From positions 1,116,001 to 1,180,000 of the forward strand of contig NC_135242.1 of NCBI RefSeq assembly GCF_947623445.1: a stretch of 64,000 nt of DNA. Direction: 5' to 3'. This DNA is from Clavelina lepadiformis (taxonomy: Eukaryota > Chordata > Ascidiacea > Aplousobranchia > Clavelinidae). The notes below the pieces were generated by a model. It was not told where the DNA came from. It searched no databases and worked only from the letters and a program-made list of their open reading frames with translations. Position numbers and translations under genes: made by a program. The first letter of the stretch is position 1. Each line of letters begins with the position of its first letter. Shown in pieces: positions 38,206 through 52,252 of this stretch.

Positions 38206-41200
38206 TCATTGATGTTGCTGCCCACTTGTGCTGAAAAGTAGCACTTTCGACTTCTTGCCTTTTTTCGATTTGCGTCCACTTGGAGGTGCTAGATTATCAA
38301 GAGCTGAACTGAGAGCTTCCCCGAACGCCGACTGGTAATTAGGTGGGGGGATGTAGCCCTCCTCAGTTGTCTCCTCCACCAATGATGGTTCAGATGGTCT
38401 GGGCACAAAAGTCTGACGAGGCCACGCAGGTACGTCGATAGATCTTGGCGATTTCAGCATCTGTTCAATTAAATCAAATAAGTTTAGCAAATTTAAGTAA
38501 AAGAAGCCGTGCACACCTCAATTCGACACGAGAACTTTTGTAAGAACGATGCAAACAAGAAAATTGTTTGAAAAAAATTGAAAAGGCAAAATTTGTGAAG
38601 CTGTATAACTCTAAGGAACAGACTCCTACGTAAGTTAAACATTTCATTGGTTGTCTATTATAGTTGTCAATATAAAAACTTGTTATTTAGAAATACAGCA
38701 TCACGATATTCTATGGTGGTAGATGTAGAATGCGTTCAAACTCAAGACATGGGAGGGGTAAAAAATTGAAAACAGATCTTTTCCATTTTATGCACAGCCA
38801 TAAAAATTGGTATTTGGTGTAAAAACAAAACAGACTAATTGTCAACTTATTTGTAATAACAATGACAAAAACTCACTTCTGCTGCAAATAGCCTATTAAG
38901 AAAGTTGTAAATTTTGCTTTACAGTAAAATGAAACATGGTTCACTATTATAATTTTAACTTTGACAAAGAAATGTCAATAAAAGTTTTTAAAAAACATTC
39001 AAGTAAAAGTCAAAACCTGAAATATCAAATGTTTTTGAAACATGTGATGCGACTACAACAAATATACAGGCACCATCCTGAAACCAATAAACGAATGTTG
39101 CCAAATTAGGATTAAAACTACATGTTGCTGAAATAAGTTCAAATCCATGATGTTTTGCCCAAAGATTAAAGAACTTTGCTATTCCAATGATATACACTTT
39201 ATACAGCATATCTGGCCGCATTCCTGCATTTACTGTGTTGCAACCTTGGATTCCAGTATTTGCTCCAAATACAGAGGTTATACTCAGTTACAAAATAACA
39301 CTGAAAGGTTGAAATATATTTCTGCAAAATCATAGCTTTGCAGACTCACAGCTGCCACAAAGCAACAATTTAACAACCGGGCAACATGTAATTTCCCAAC
39401 GTGTTACAAGATTAAGAGGTGAGAATTGCATGAAAGCAAATCTTAGTCCAAACAAAATTGTAAAAGATAAAAACCTCATCTCATGAATCGATCGATACCT
39501 GCGCAAATGAAGGACCAGGCTCTGTACCATGACTGCTCTCTGATGATGTCATAGGTGGTGATGATGACATCATAATAGATTCATCATCGCATGGTGTTGT
39601 ACCAGGAGAGGGCAACAGGACAGAAAACGAGCCAGATGAGTTTTGTCGTTGAATTTGCGGAAATTGTTGTTGACTCTCGAGAGAAATGCGAGCAGCAGGG
39701 TCTGAAAAAATCATGACATAAGATCATGGACATTGATCCAACATGAGAGAAATAAACAACTCCTAACCACCCTTGATTGGGTTCTGTTCGACCAAGAAAA
39801 ATCTTGCATTTGTTCTTAATTAACAAAATTGTATTTAGAAAACTAACAGTTTCCTCAAAAATATTTTCTATTCGTCAACTAACACAGAATTTCATTTTTT
39901 CAAACACCATGAAACTGAAGCATTATTCGACATAAAAAGATAAATATTTGTAATGTATGAAACCACCCCAAAAAATAGTGAAGTCGCCGCAATAAAAAAA
40001 AATTTATATTTTGCAACAATCTGACACACAAGTTATCTCGGAGCAACTTCCTACATTTTCCTTGTTTCCTCATCGCTTCGTTCTGCATCTTCCTCAAAAT
40101 CTTCTTCTCGTCTCTCGCTTTCCTCCGACGCTTCGAAGCGCGATGCTCCAGCTCTTCTCGAAAAACATTAAGAGTTGCTATGGAAACCACGGGGGGTCGA
40201 AGGTCAACTTCTGCGATGCAAAACTCGAGCGAGAGTGGAAGATGTGAGAGGTAGCGATGACGTTTCCGCAAAACCTAAAACACGAAAAAGTCAACTTCGT
40301 TATAAAAGAATGGGCAAATAGAAGTTTGTGGATTACACCATCGATAAAATTGATAAGTTATCGCACTAAGTCATTATTAGGTTATCAATTTCCAATATTA
40401 TACAATTTGTCCACATGCCTGAGAAGTGTTAGCCTAAAAACAACAAAATGTTGATGTTTTTAAAAATGTGAAATACATACAACAAATCAAGATTTTGGTT
40501 TGGAATCTGAATGTCTAAGGCAAATTTCAAAGCACATTGGTTTTGCTGATCTAAGCAGCGGTTCACTAAAACCCCGGTTGGTATGAAATAAACCTTGATC
40601 TCAACCAAGCAAACTGGTTTATTACGAGACCATGATCAGCACACAGTGCTAAAGCACATGATTAATAAACAAGCAAAGCATGAGCGGGTGGACACAAGAT
40701 ATGTGGATTCAGAAAAGTAGTTTTTAAAGTACATGTTAAAAATGTGGTCTAGAAGTTGGCTGCACAGCACAGGTTGTATTTAAATTATTTCCACTATAAC
40801 CCAATGAAAAGCAGAACCACATTCCATCGCATGGAAGAGTTGATCTCACACTGACAGAACATAAACACTATGACATCATAAAAACCACGACAAAATGCTT
40901 AAAAACCCAATCATGCAGCAAATCACATGACATAATGTGACTTAACAGGAAACAGGTTGTTATAAGTCACGATTGTTACATCATAATACTAACAACAACA
41001 GTTTCGTGAGTTTTTACTAAGACAGTTTGATTCAATATTTCAATATGACTGATACCGATGGCATAAGGGCAGGATGCTTATTACAAGACATTTGTGATTA
41101 TGACTTCACTTGAGCATCATTAACATGTAACACAACAACATACAGTAGGTTATTGCATATACAGTAGGTTATTATGACAAAATAATACCTCGTTCATGGT

Positions 41201-44200
41201 GTAACGATCCAGTTCCATGATTTTGACGGACAATTCACTCGGACAGTTCTTGAAGCTTCCGTATTGTTGAAGCAGACATCTAATGTTAATCGGGTGAAGA
41301 TATATGTGTTGACCATCTGCTGCCTGCCAGTAATGTATGGGGTGATCACAATTTTATCTCAATGTGCCATGACTGCAACCAACCTGCTGTATTCATGGCA
41401 TATACAGTATAATATGGAATGAACGCAATGTGCCAGTACAGCTCAGTCATACGCTAGATCAGCCAAGCAACTTAAACTTAGATTTGTAAGTTCAAAACAT
41501 CATCAAACAAATTTCTCGTTTTTTCCAGGCATAATTTACAAAGACTAGTTCATAAAAAATCAATTCTTAAACACAAATCTTACTACTTGATGGAAACTGA
41601 GTAAACAAGCAACCTGCCTGGTAGAAGTAATAAATGTGGGTGTTGTTGGTTGCAGTGTCTAAAGATTTATTATGTTCTTTCACAACTTCATCGGTGCGCT
41701 GGCTGGCACCAGCATATGTGACATCATTGATGACATCATCACTGCAACTAGAAGCCTTTACATCTTCAGCGGTTTCTATGGAGCCGAAAGAAAATAAAAC
41801 TTAAACAACAAAAACTTAATTTGTGGCTGAATGATTTAACGTCTATGATGTCATAACCGCTAGTTCACAAGTATTGAATATTGTGCCACAATAAGAAAAT
41901 AAAGCTTATATATATATGTTAAATAGAGCAGCTATGGCAATCATAACACAAAATTGTCATATGTGAAGTAGGTGACTCACCATCTTGACATCTCTCATCA
42001 TTCTCAACTTTACATTTTTCATGCGACTGCTGTAAGTTTTGAAGTAAAGCATTCTCCTTCGCTGAGCACATCTCTAGTGCAGATTCTATAAAGGTTCTCT
42101 CCAATTGCTTTAAAAACAATACAAATATGAATAACATAATAAAAAAACAGTGTTATAGAAATTCCAATGACTTTCTTAACACCATCTAAGATCAAGCTTC
42201 ATCATATCTACAAAGAATATCGTATTTATATCATATTGATCAATAGTCGCAAAAAGTTATTTAAAAAAATAGTAGCAGAATCCCCTGATTAAAAGGTGCG
42301 TTAACTGTTAAAAACTACCAAGCTATAATTGCCCCACAGGTCTATGTACTATCTCAAACAGCACTTCTTTGTGGAACGTTTTCAAAGTGAAACTGTGACT
42401 GGCTTGCCATATTAGCAAACCATGTAATAAACATACTGCACTGGTGAAATAACTTCACTATGGAAAAACATAGTAGCCGTTCGTTATAAAAACAGTAGGT
42501 GTCACTTCTTTTAGAATAGATTTGGTGCACTGTCTATACAAGTACCAACTTACATCTGTTTCAACAGCAAGTTTAAATTCAAGTTGTTCCTTATCTTTTT
42601 TGACAATGTCCGTTAGAACTTGACTTGAAGTAGTAACGAGGTACTTCATCCTGCGCTGGTCCTGCGAAAGCATAAATTGTAATGAGTATTGAAAAAACAG
42701 GCAAGTAAGGTTCACCAAAGAGCACGATATCGAACATAAGAATCTCATCACATGTTGCACAAACCCAAGCGGTTAGTTCATCGTCAAGCATATAGCTGGC
42801 TTCCTCGTGGCTGCTCTCTTCTGCACGACCCGGAAGAGATAAGATGGATCCTCGAAATCTTTTCATGAGCTTCATCGTTATCACACTTTGAACGTCGTAA
42901 CTCTTGTCTTCGTACACACTAACGCTGCAATGATAAATTTCATTTTGAAGAATTTGTTGCACAAGCACAATCATGCATCTGGTCTCTTTCTGTTTGGACA
43001 CTTATATGTCAAGGTTGTTCATTTATTTGTTCAACAGATAGTTTCGCTGGAAAATGTTAAAAATAAGCTTTGTCAACCTTTTCAAATGCTCCTTCTTCAC
43101 AGCTTCATGACATATCGGGCACTTTCTCCACGACTTGTCATCCAGGGCCAGATAGTGGAGTATGCACGGCCAACAAAACATGTGGCCACATTTGGTGATA
43201 CGGGCAGCATACGGTGGAAATAGACAAATAGGACACGACGGGCTTTCACGGCTCCACATGTTCTTAAAACAGGTAAAAAAGTTTTCACTCGCATAAAAAC
43301 TATGTTGGAGCTGTTGACATGTAAAATAAACACAGGAAGAAATTATTTGGGGCAACCCGGGCGAGACGATTAAGTTGAATAAATATTGGAAATTGTTCAT
43401 GTTTAACAATGGCAACTGAAAGACTTGTCGACATCATAATCATAAAAAATTTATGTCGAAAGGCCAGAAAGGCACGTAGTGCCAGAAAACATATTAATGC
43501 AAACTCACCACTTTCTCAATATTTTCCCACACAATCACAGCATCAGGATCAGCAGAATAAACGCTGTAATCTCCACCTTCTTTCAAAACCAACTGGCAAC
43601 TGAACAAATTCGAAAAAAAATGATTCGAACGATGCAAAATAAACCTCATTTGCAGGGGTCTTATTTTTGTATACTGCAAATTGCATATTTCTAACATATT
43701 CAATACATTACAATTAGAAGCAATGATCAAAACAACTTGCCATAAACTCAAAGCAAATAGTTATTTACTTTGCTTGAATGAACTTCTCCTTGTTAAAAAA
43801 TGAGCTTCCTCCACCATAAGACTTCGAGTAGATCCTGGAAGGAGCTTGCGGAGCTTCTTCGTCATCGAAAGTAAACTTGAGGAGATGGTTTAGGTTACAT
43901 TTCTTTCCTCCCATCTCCTCTCTTTGTTCCTTTGTCACCTGAAATTGTATCGCCACAAATTAGGAGTGCAACAGCTTATCAGTCGAAAGCGAGTAAATTT
44001 ATCGAAAATGAGCCTTGGCACAGCTTCGTTTTTAAAAACATTACGTGATATAATTTTAAACAGACAACAGATAAACAGAATGGCGCATCATAAAAGAAGA
44101 AAAATTGGACTGCAAAAAAAAAAACTTTCAACAAACGTGAAATGTAGAAAATATTTCGGCACCACTATGATAATACCTGGGCTCTCTTGCCTGCCCAAGT

Positions 44201-44693
44201 ATTCCGGGATTTTGGCTGTTTGTAGTAACTGAGTTGATTTCTTCCGTTGTTGAACTGTTTGGAAGAACTTCCATTATCGTGTCTTTGCTTAAACTTTCCT
44301 CCATTTCCATAATTACGTGCACGGTCTAAATAACAAAAACCTTGCCAGTAATGAAGACATTTCTACCTTTTGGCTTGCGAGTTGCCACTAATTTAGTTAA
44401 GGCCTGCTCGTGGCAATTTTTGTCTTTGAAAATTGTAAGTGCAATAAGATCAGTTTCTGCAATAAATGCAATGTGCTATAGGTGCGATCTAATGGTTTTG
44501 AATGAATAAAAATCAAAACAACAGAAAAACCAACTGTATAAAGACTACACATAATAACAAGCAAGCTTATTGCCAACTCTTATCAATAGTTTGAAATACC
44601 ATCTTTTGATTTGGAATGAACATTTTCAGTGCTTGAGCACTTGTTGACTGGAGTAACGGTTGATCTTGAAGACATTGTCGGAGAACTGGACAT
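38206..44693 (-). CDS. RNF10: RNF10, RING-type E3 ubiquitin ligase
   Basis: RNF10 is a RING E3 reported to ubiquitinate 40S ribosomal proteins during translational stress and to act as a neuronal/glial transcription cofactor. Thirteen coding exons on the minus strand: 44600-44693, 44177-44325, 43769-43938, 43509-43599, 43078-43262, 42765-42918, 42554-42661, 41981-42107, 41614-41775, 41189-41319, 40028-40274, 39499-39701 and 38206-38460, giving 691 residues (human 811). Order matches the family: [35 protein letters not shown], then the RING ([20 protein letters not shown], then CWPC and CPIC; about residues 178-225), [45 protein letters not shown] and the end FGEAL with KVLLFSTS. The phase is consistent at every junction. 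The donors at 42765 and 40028 are the least certain. Confidence 0.96.
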
Positions 44694-47652
44694 TAACAAA
44701 CAAGATATTGACGGCCTCGTGGACCAAAGATAGTTGATTGACTTCGACGAACATGTTGACCAAAGTTAGAAAGCCATGTTTGCAAACAACAATAAGAAAA
44801 AATAAAATTCTTGGCTTGAAACAGTTGTTGATTTGAGATGAAAGATTAGAGGATATTAAGATGTCTATGTGAAGGATAACCTTCACGTACAGAAACACTC
44901 CCACACCGGGAAGGGCTTGCCTAGTTGTAACGAATAATCACTCTTTGAAGAGCGTAGATGGAGAAACTGAGTTTCACCACCTAAAAAATACAAATTGAGT
45001 TGGTCAGATAACTGAAGAAAAAGTGTCCAAAGTTAAGCCTAGATATAATTAATCGATATAAATAACTGTATGTTCCAAACTAAGTTTAGTGTTTTTGAGA
45101 AAGGTTGCTTTTTTTCAGAAAAGTTTTCTTTTCTGAAAAACACACAGAAACGCTTGACCCCTAAATCCAGCTCTGCTCTTTTGTAAGTTTCATGTTTTGC
45201 AACATGGCCACCACACAGAAATCATATATCATGTGCGTATAAGAGTGGCCTACAGCAGTGTGTAAATCATGCCGACAGCATTTTTAAGATAACTGGACCA
45301 TTTCCCCAACATCTTGCATTGCTCAAAGCAAACGATAGGATAAAGATAGATATCAGTAATCACACTAAAATAGGTGGACTAAGAATAAGTTAAACTAGGT
45401 CGGAAATGTTTAGTTTTGGCAGGCAGTTGGTGCAAGTCGTGAAGCGGATCAAACGTGTGCAATGGTTTCAACAAGATGGGGTCACTCCACATACTGTCAG
45501 TGTGTCGTTGAAGTGGCTTGAAAAATGCATTCCAGATTGATTAATCAGCATAAACTTGAGCGGTCTCTTCACTTGTCTGGTCTGATTGAAATTGCTACTG
45601 TATCACTTTTATGGAAATGTAAACATTTTTAGCGTTTGTTGTCTATTTATCATAAGGTCTTATCAATTTTGAGACAACCTGTATGCACCTTTTTACACTG
45701 CTGTCTGCCATATTGAATTAAATTTGAAAATCCGGCACTAGGTCAATTCTAACAAAAAGCTGGAAATTTACAATACTTTTCACAACCGCAAATGGTTCGA
45801 GTTAGCCTACATTTTATAAACTTGATTTGTACTTTTGTATCGTATGATAGCCGGGTCTAATATACAAGTGCACTGTGTATACAAGTTTATATGCAAAGCT
45901 GCTACTGTTGCATTGACAGATTGAGTGAATTTCCTGATTTGAGCGAATACTCGTAAAAAGTCCAAATCGAAAAACTTTGCAGTGCCGGTAGCCTAGGCTA
46001 GGCCAGTCAAAGTTTCGCCGATCAATGGTAGGCTGCCCTAACCGATTTGTTTAGCAAGGAAGTAAACCGATGTTACAATTAAAAATCAGAAAAAAGCCTA
46101 GACTTAACAATTAAAGCGGCGACACACTGCCACACTTCACATTGTCCCACTCATCCTTCAACAAGTTGCATCCTGCGACGTGACCACCCTTGTTGCCGAT
46201 TAATTACGTCACTAATCGGGGTTAAATTTTGATAACAAAAAATTATAAATATCTTATAAACAAATAATTGTACTTCCAATGTATTTATTGTTGTTTTAAG
46301 GCATTAGTTAAAAGTATACAACTAACAAGGAAGGTTCGAGTGAAAACTTTATAGGCTAACTTTAATCTATTCTTAATCAGCAATTCGTTTCTGTCAAATA
46401 ATGTAATAATTTTAATACAGTGCTAATCGATAGGAAGTGAAATGTGATTGGAGTTCACAGAGTATAGATATGATATAAGCACTGGTTTATGTTTGTATGT
46501 GTTTATACTATATTTATGGCATTTATAGCACATATTTATGAAAATATAGTACCCGCATTTTGATAGTCTTTAGCTCAACGCATGGCCTTACCCTCGGCGT
46601 ACCAACGTGGTTTGTGCCGCAACCACTCATTTGATTCACCGATAAGCAAATACACGCACTCTCTCATGCTTATGCTTTGCTTGAAATTATCAAGTTAAAT
46701 AAATGTTTCAATGCTACAGCCTGATTTACTTTTCTACTTTTTCAGGAAAGATGCGTTTCATGAATTTTTTGTTGACAAAACATTCCTTATAGGCCTACGA
46801 CCAGCAATTTTACCAGAGCTTTTTAAGCCAGCTGGGCCAGCCCCCTATGCAAGGTTGGGGGTCACATGATTTTTAAAACATCTGTAAGTCGGTTTCTATG
46901 CCAAGATTTTTTAGTAGAAATTTGGTAGGTTGTAACTTAAAGCATAACGCACGAAAAATAGAAAGTATTACAGTAGCTGATAGAAACGAAACTAAACCTG
47001 GCAAACTATTTAGCATGCATATAAGCAGCTTATTAACATGATGTGCTGAGTTTTACAAGCAGGTTGTTGAAAATATCAATACAACAACCTCAGAGTTGTC
47101 GGCGTATTTAATAAACAAAAAGGTAGAAACCGCTGAATTCTCAAGCTCTATAATCGAACCGTAGTGGTCAAGTAAGCATTTCAGCCAGCATAGGAACAAA
47201 AAAGGTTTTCTTTTCCACTGTAATAAATCTGCTTTTTATTGCTTCGTTTTTGTTCTTCTCCGAAACCTTACAAATGTCCGTCTTCCCAGCTCCGTCATCG
47301 CACAACTGTGTGACAATTTTAGTTTATTCTGATCCATGACGAACCTTGAGTAATAACAGCTCTTCTTCTTGCGCTTTTCACGTTTTCCGCTGAAGATATT
47401 TAACACTTTGTTCCGTTTATAAATTCGTGGAACTTACGTCTGATCTTATACAATATACACCAATAAACCTTGACGCTTATTGAATAACGCATCTACACAA
47501 ACAGCCAGGCCAACGCACAGTAACTATGTGAAACACAGAAAGGTTAAACTTATGAATGGGAAGAGCAAACGGGAATTTTCTTAATCTGCATACATTTTGA
47601 AATACACTTGTTCGTTATTTAAGCTGGTCGTTGAACTTTAACCCGTGAAACG
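44694..47652. other. Intergenic between RNF10 and TMEM86
   Basis: RNF10 upstream region and TMEM86 3' flank. It holds a decayed DDE transposase fragment (45433-45590). No other coding signal or tandem array was recognised. Confidence 0.6.
45433..45590 (+). mobile_element. Decayed Tc1/mariner-superfamily transposase fragment
   Basis: One frame reads VQWFQQDGVTPHTVSVSLKW and then LEKCIPD, followed by a stop and LIS. This matches the (W)-FQQDGA-x-PH block around the second catalytic Asp of DDE_3/mariner-like transposases, including the downstream FPDR-LIS segment. The frame is broken after CIPD and the rest of the element is not recognisable. Confidence 0.7.
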
Positions 47653-49199
47653 TCACTCATCGTGTTCTTTGTCGTCACCATACGTGTCAGGTCCATCGAC
47701 GACAGTTAGGGTAATCCCCAGCTGTGCAACATAGTACGTGGACATGATAAGCAGATTTTCGTATGGCATCTTTCCATTGTAAACAAATTTGTTGGCAGCC
47801 AATAGCGTGTCCGACACCAAGAAAAAAAAAGCCCCGATGCAGCCCAGGAATTCGTACCAGCGATCTGTGCACAAAATTCAAACCAGTCACAAATTAATTT
47901 GATCTGTAAGTTGCGCTCGAGTTTGCACAGCGCAGTAGAAATAAAATGAACAAGTTTGGCTCCATTAATTCACTCTGCGAATAACTTATGCACCAATGTA
48001 GTCCTTATACAAATACAGTACAAGCTCAGCACAACAAGTAAAATTGTAAAAGATGATACGTTTCTGCCAAAGCACAGTCAAGTCTTTTACCTTCCTTGAA
48101 ATCTTGAATACTTAGTCGTGCCCACGACCGCCAGTTCATGGCGCCGTTGAGAGCTGCGTAAACTCCGACCCCGATTTTAAGATGGATGGCTTCATCTTTC
48201 AGACCTCCGACCCAGAGCAATCTTTAAATATCGAAACTTTGTTGAATTCGAGACGTAAATTTGTATTAAAAATAAAACAAAACTTTTCCTTGTATGGCTA
48301 CTACTATGACAAAGCGCGTTTGCAAACACACGTCACTCACATAAAAACGCTTGTTGCAACAATAATCAGCTTGAACATGAGCACAGGAGCAAAGGGCCGC
48401 CAACCAAACGCCAAGATATACATGAGGTGGCCGATACCAAATGCTATGATTCCTGTGCAATGTAATAACAGTGAACTTGCTGCTGGTATTTTAACTTGAA
48501 GTGGTAATAACCTTTTATTATGAAATCATTACTCTAAATAACTCTGTGTTACCTCCAATGAAATAAAGATCGGATTTGTTTTGGTAAACTAAGCTCGCGT
48601 CACCAATCATGGAAAAAATCAGGCCAAGAAAGACTCTCCTGGAGAAAGTGTTCCCGGCAAGTTTGAATAAATTGGTTCCCTCCTGGCGCAGCACAAACCC
48701 CATCAGAATAACGATAGGAAAAATCTGTACAAGTGACATTAGCGGATTTACATGCAACGATGCAACAAAATTGTGTTCAATATTACTCAAAGGACCTTTG
48801 TAGAGAAATTTTCAAGTTGCAATATAGGACGAAACTCATTGCTGATATAATGTTAACATACGCCTACAGTACTGTACCATTACTGAGGTGGTGCCACACT
48901 AGATTGCCAAGAGGTCAACAAAATGAACGAACCTTACTGATAAGTACAACCCATAACTTCGTTTCAGGTATAATAGTGAAGCTCGTGACGACAAAGTAAA
49001 CCAACACAGCCGGAAGAAATCTTCGCAGCTGTCTGATTTTCTCAGCAGGATCCTAAACCAACACACAACAAGGAAAAAATGAACTTTTTGTTTCAAGGTA
49101 AACGAACATCAGTTCAAAAAGAAGAAATTTCAGGTCAACAACTATCAGTTCAAAACGAAATAGGCTCTTGCTCACCTTCCGTGATTTTACTTCCGTCAT
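47653..49199 (-). CDS. TMEM86: TMEM86, lysoplasmalogenase (YhhN family)
   Basis: TMEM86/YhhN proteins are multi-pass membrane enzymes that hydrolyse the vinyl-ether bond of lysoplasmalogens. Six exons on the minus strand: 49176-49199, 48933-49052, 48553-48724, 48341-48452, 48091-48221 and 47653-47864, giving 256 residues (human TMEM86A 240). Family blocks in order: LRRFLPAVLVYFVV, LISKIFPIVILMGFVL, RVFLGLIFSMIGDASLVY (family RIFVGLVFSAVGD), FGIGHLMYILAFGW, VGVYAALNGAMNWRSW, GAFFFLVSDTLLAANKFVY and LIMSTYYVAQLGI. The last two are the strongest signatures, with conserved Asp and Ser in SD. About eight hydrophobic helices fit the family. The tail DDKEHDE is acidic. Whether it is orthologous to the A or B vertebrate paralogue is not resolved. 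Confidence 0.93.
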
Positions 49200-51046
49200 G
49201 GCTTTTATAAGTAGGTTTAACTGCAATTGATTCTCTGCTTATTACATACAGTAATTCAAAAGCGGTCAATCCCTTGATGCAGTCAGTTGCAGGCTGTTGT
49301 GTACAGTCTTTTATATTCTTGCCTACTGTCACATATAACAACGCAATAACAGTGAGTAGCTTGGGTTTGTCCAAAAATGTTAGCAAATCGTGACGTGAAT
49401 TAATGTCGGATGTGATGCAGTCATATTTGATTTTGGTAATCGTGTAAATACAGAGCTAAAACGAATTGTCCGTTGTAAATACTAATTATATTGTTGCCTG
49501 TTAGTCATGAATTTGCATTTGTTTGAAATCACTTTGCCTTCTAATTACTCTTCAAACAAACTACGATACACCATTTTGTTGCTTTCTATTCGCAGAACTA
49601 CTCGTCGATCTTCAATCTATTCTGCACCGTATGAGATCATTTCCGTTTAGGCAGAACCTCACAGTACTTAAAGCCCAAGTAAAATAGACTTTAGCTGAGC
49701 GATTGTTAAGCGCCTTAGAAAAATATTGGTAAGTGAAAACTCGACGCTGAGTTCAGCTGACACTTAAAAGCAAGAAGAAAACGGTCGATTAAGTTTTATA
49801 ACCACAAACTACCGCCTTAGGATGAAAGGCTAGTTCAAAAGTGTTTGTTTTGCAAAACCACTCATGCGTAACAAGTTTGGCCCATGCACTGTTCCAGACA
49901 GTTATCATTATGTATCCCATCAAAGCCGGCAAGCTGTGTTACAAATAAAATCGTATCCAGTAGTTTTCGCTTCCACTTTCGCATTCCCTTCACGCCGCAC
50001 TGATATTTTGATTCATGCTTTGGCATTCTATTAAATGTTAACGCGCTTTTGTCTTGCACCGATGAACTATTTATTATAATCGCTCGTGGCCTAAAATTTT
50101 GCATGGCTTTACTTAACCTATATCCTCAAATATTCAGTTAAAATTAAAGGTATACTTATTTCCATCTTACATCGTAAGCCTAGTGCGGTCCACAGATTCT
50201 TACTGTACTGTACTGTGGAAAGAGAACGACAGTTGGGCGATGGCCTACAGGTTGCCCGATCAATGCTGCATCGGAATAACAAAGTATATTCACCGAAAAC
50301 ACGACTAACGGCTGATCTTGGTCGAAAAGAAAGCCAGTCACAAAATGTGTGTGTAAACAATGGCAGAATGACGTAAATATACAAATATCGGGTCTTTCCT
50401 TGAACTAGATTTCTATTTGGCTTCGTGACGTCATTTAACCGCCACCATTAATTGAGTTGGTACGCCACTTTGGATTAAACTTCGGCTTAAATTAATTTCT
50501 AACGTAACTATCAAGGCAAATAGTCAAAGTTTCCATTTCAAAGTACGTCAAGTCTTTATAAAAGCTGGGCGTTCCATCTCTGCAAAGAAATGCATTAATT
50601 TCTTGCAGTCACATTTGCCACAACTTGGCTTACATGGAAATGGAACCAAAGTTACAATGACAATGGCAGAATGGATAATACCCTAACACCAATTAAATAA
50701 TTTTGTAACCTATTCATAATTGTACTCAAAATATTTATGTTTTTCAACATACGCTAATATTAATTAGTGTTTTAGTGGCCGTGCTAGTTGTTACCAGCAA
50801 ATATTACCTTAATTATTTTTGAGCAAGTTTTAAGCCTTTTCGATTTTGTCAATTTTTCTCGTACATTGGCGCGTGCTACTAACAACTGCCATGATTTCTT
50901 TTCGTCCCCACTGTGCTTTTGACAAAAGATAAAATGATTGATTGTTCCTCCACAAGAGTTGGAGGTTTTAGTAAATTCATAACTTTTCAGTTATTATTGT
51001 GGGGGATTATAACTTAAACATCTTTCTCAGGATGAAGTTTTGATAC
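49200..51046. other. Upstream region of TMEM86, no further gene recognised
   Basis: AT-rich, with a CRE octamer at 50426. Minus-strand open frames near 49862-50104 and 50118-50384 have no family resemblance, and the second lacks an ATG. Confidence 0.55.
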
Positions 51047-51283
51047 TGTACAACCAGAGGTGGCTCTTTGAAAGTACCGTCGGTAACGGTACTAGCCAAA
51101 AAATGTACCGACGTTTCGGGTATTTGGTACTACAGTCGAATCCGCTTAATTCGGACACCGGATAACCCGGACAACCGCTTTATTCGGCCAAAATGCTCGG
51201 GAACGGAACAAAAGTAAAAATTGAACGTAAAAAACTCCTGTTAATTCGGACACAGGTTCGCAATTCCATCGTTAGGTTATGAC

Positions 51284-52252
51284 TAGGGCCCGCAAAAGTC
51301 AATAAAGTCAAAAATTTTTAAGGACCTCGTCTGACCACGAATCAAAGAATAAAGTTGTTTTCAGCACCTAGGGGGTTGTTTCTAAGAAGTTTATAGGTCA
51401 AAATAAAGTCAAAATTTACAATAAAGTCAAAATTTTCAATAAAGTCAAAATTTGTCAAAATATGGCTTTTTACAAAGTTTTTGTGTTTCTTGAGAGTAAT
51501 TCTTGTAAAAATCCTCGTGGAAGCATTGTAAATCAGGAACTGTGACACAATTAAACCATATTAACCCATAAAAGCAGGAAATAAGTCACAATGCCCACTT
51601 GGATCAGCAGCAACTTTTATCGCAAATTGTCCATTGTTTATTCATTGTTACGTATTTAAATAATTCTTATAAAACACTTCCTCTTCATAAACGTGGTATT
51701 TTCGAAGATCAACAGTTTGGAATTTAGGAATAGCCTACTGACATTCTGTGATACAAAAATGCCCAAGCAAGCTAAATCGTCTTCAGCAAAAGTTAGACAG
51801 ATTTGTCGAGATTTTTCTGATGAATTTAATGCAACTCCCGGGGGTGATTTAAGGTGCAATTTTTGCGAGGTCATAATGAAGTGCAATAAAAAACATTTTG
51901 TTGAAAGCCACAGGAAAAGTAAACGCCATCAAGCTGGATTGGAGCAACAACAAGCATTCCCTGTTTAATTTGCTGTTTATTAGAATTTACCATGCGGAGA
52001 AAATCGAGGCAAAGTGCCCCTTTCACAAGGACAAAATAACACAAGCTACCTAAATCTATCGCCAAAGAACACGACGCACTTTTAATAATTCATAAAACAC
52101 CTTGACTTTTCGACAAAATATTATGTTTGGGTAACTGGAGGAAGAACTGTGGCCTCTACAAATAAGCAATTTCGTTAGGTCAAAATAAAGTCAAAATTTG
52201 ATAAAAATAAAGTCAAAAAATTTTTTTTTAGGTCAAAATAAAAATGGCCCTA
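51284..52252. mobile_element. Inner hAT-like element with zinc-finger ORF
   Basis: The termini are TAGGGCC and its inverse GGCCCTA. A perfect 8-bp duplication GTTATGAC flanks it (51276-51283 and 52253-52260). Several copies of AATAAAGTCAAAATTT-like text lie in both subterminal regions. It contains one clear ORF (51759-51968). Confidence 0.9.
51759..51968 (+). CDS. CGGBP1/BED-like zinc-finger ORF of the inner hAT element
   Basis: A 69-codon ATG frame within the innermost transposon. MPKQAKSSSAKV opens it, followed by GGDLRCNFCEVIMKCNKKHF and ESHRKSKRHQ. The C-x2-C ... H-x5-H layout and the preceding GG(D/K)L match the BED-like finger of CGGBP1, itself derived from hAT transposases. The catalytic hAT domain is missing, so this is either the remnant of a transposase N-terminus or a stand-alone DNA-binding protein of the element. 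The frame is uninterrupted. Confidence 0.65.
   Translation: MPKQAKSSSAKVRQICRDFSDEFNATPGGDLRCNFCEVIMKCNKKHFVESHRKSKRHQAGLEQQQAFPV

Noticed and set aside
41330..41608. GC-AG intron between RNF10 exons 9 and 10
   Set aside because: Shifting both boundaries by four bases gives an ordinary GT-AG intron with the same protein sequence.
49862..50384. Two minus-strand frames upstream of TMEM86
   Set aside because: One lacks an ATG, neither resembles a known family, and their positions fit the upstream non-coding region.
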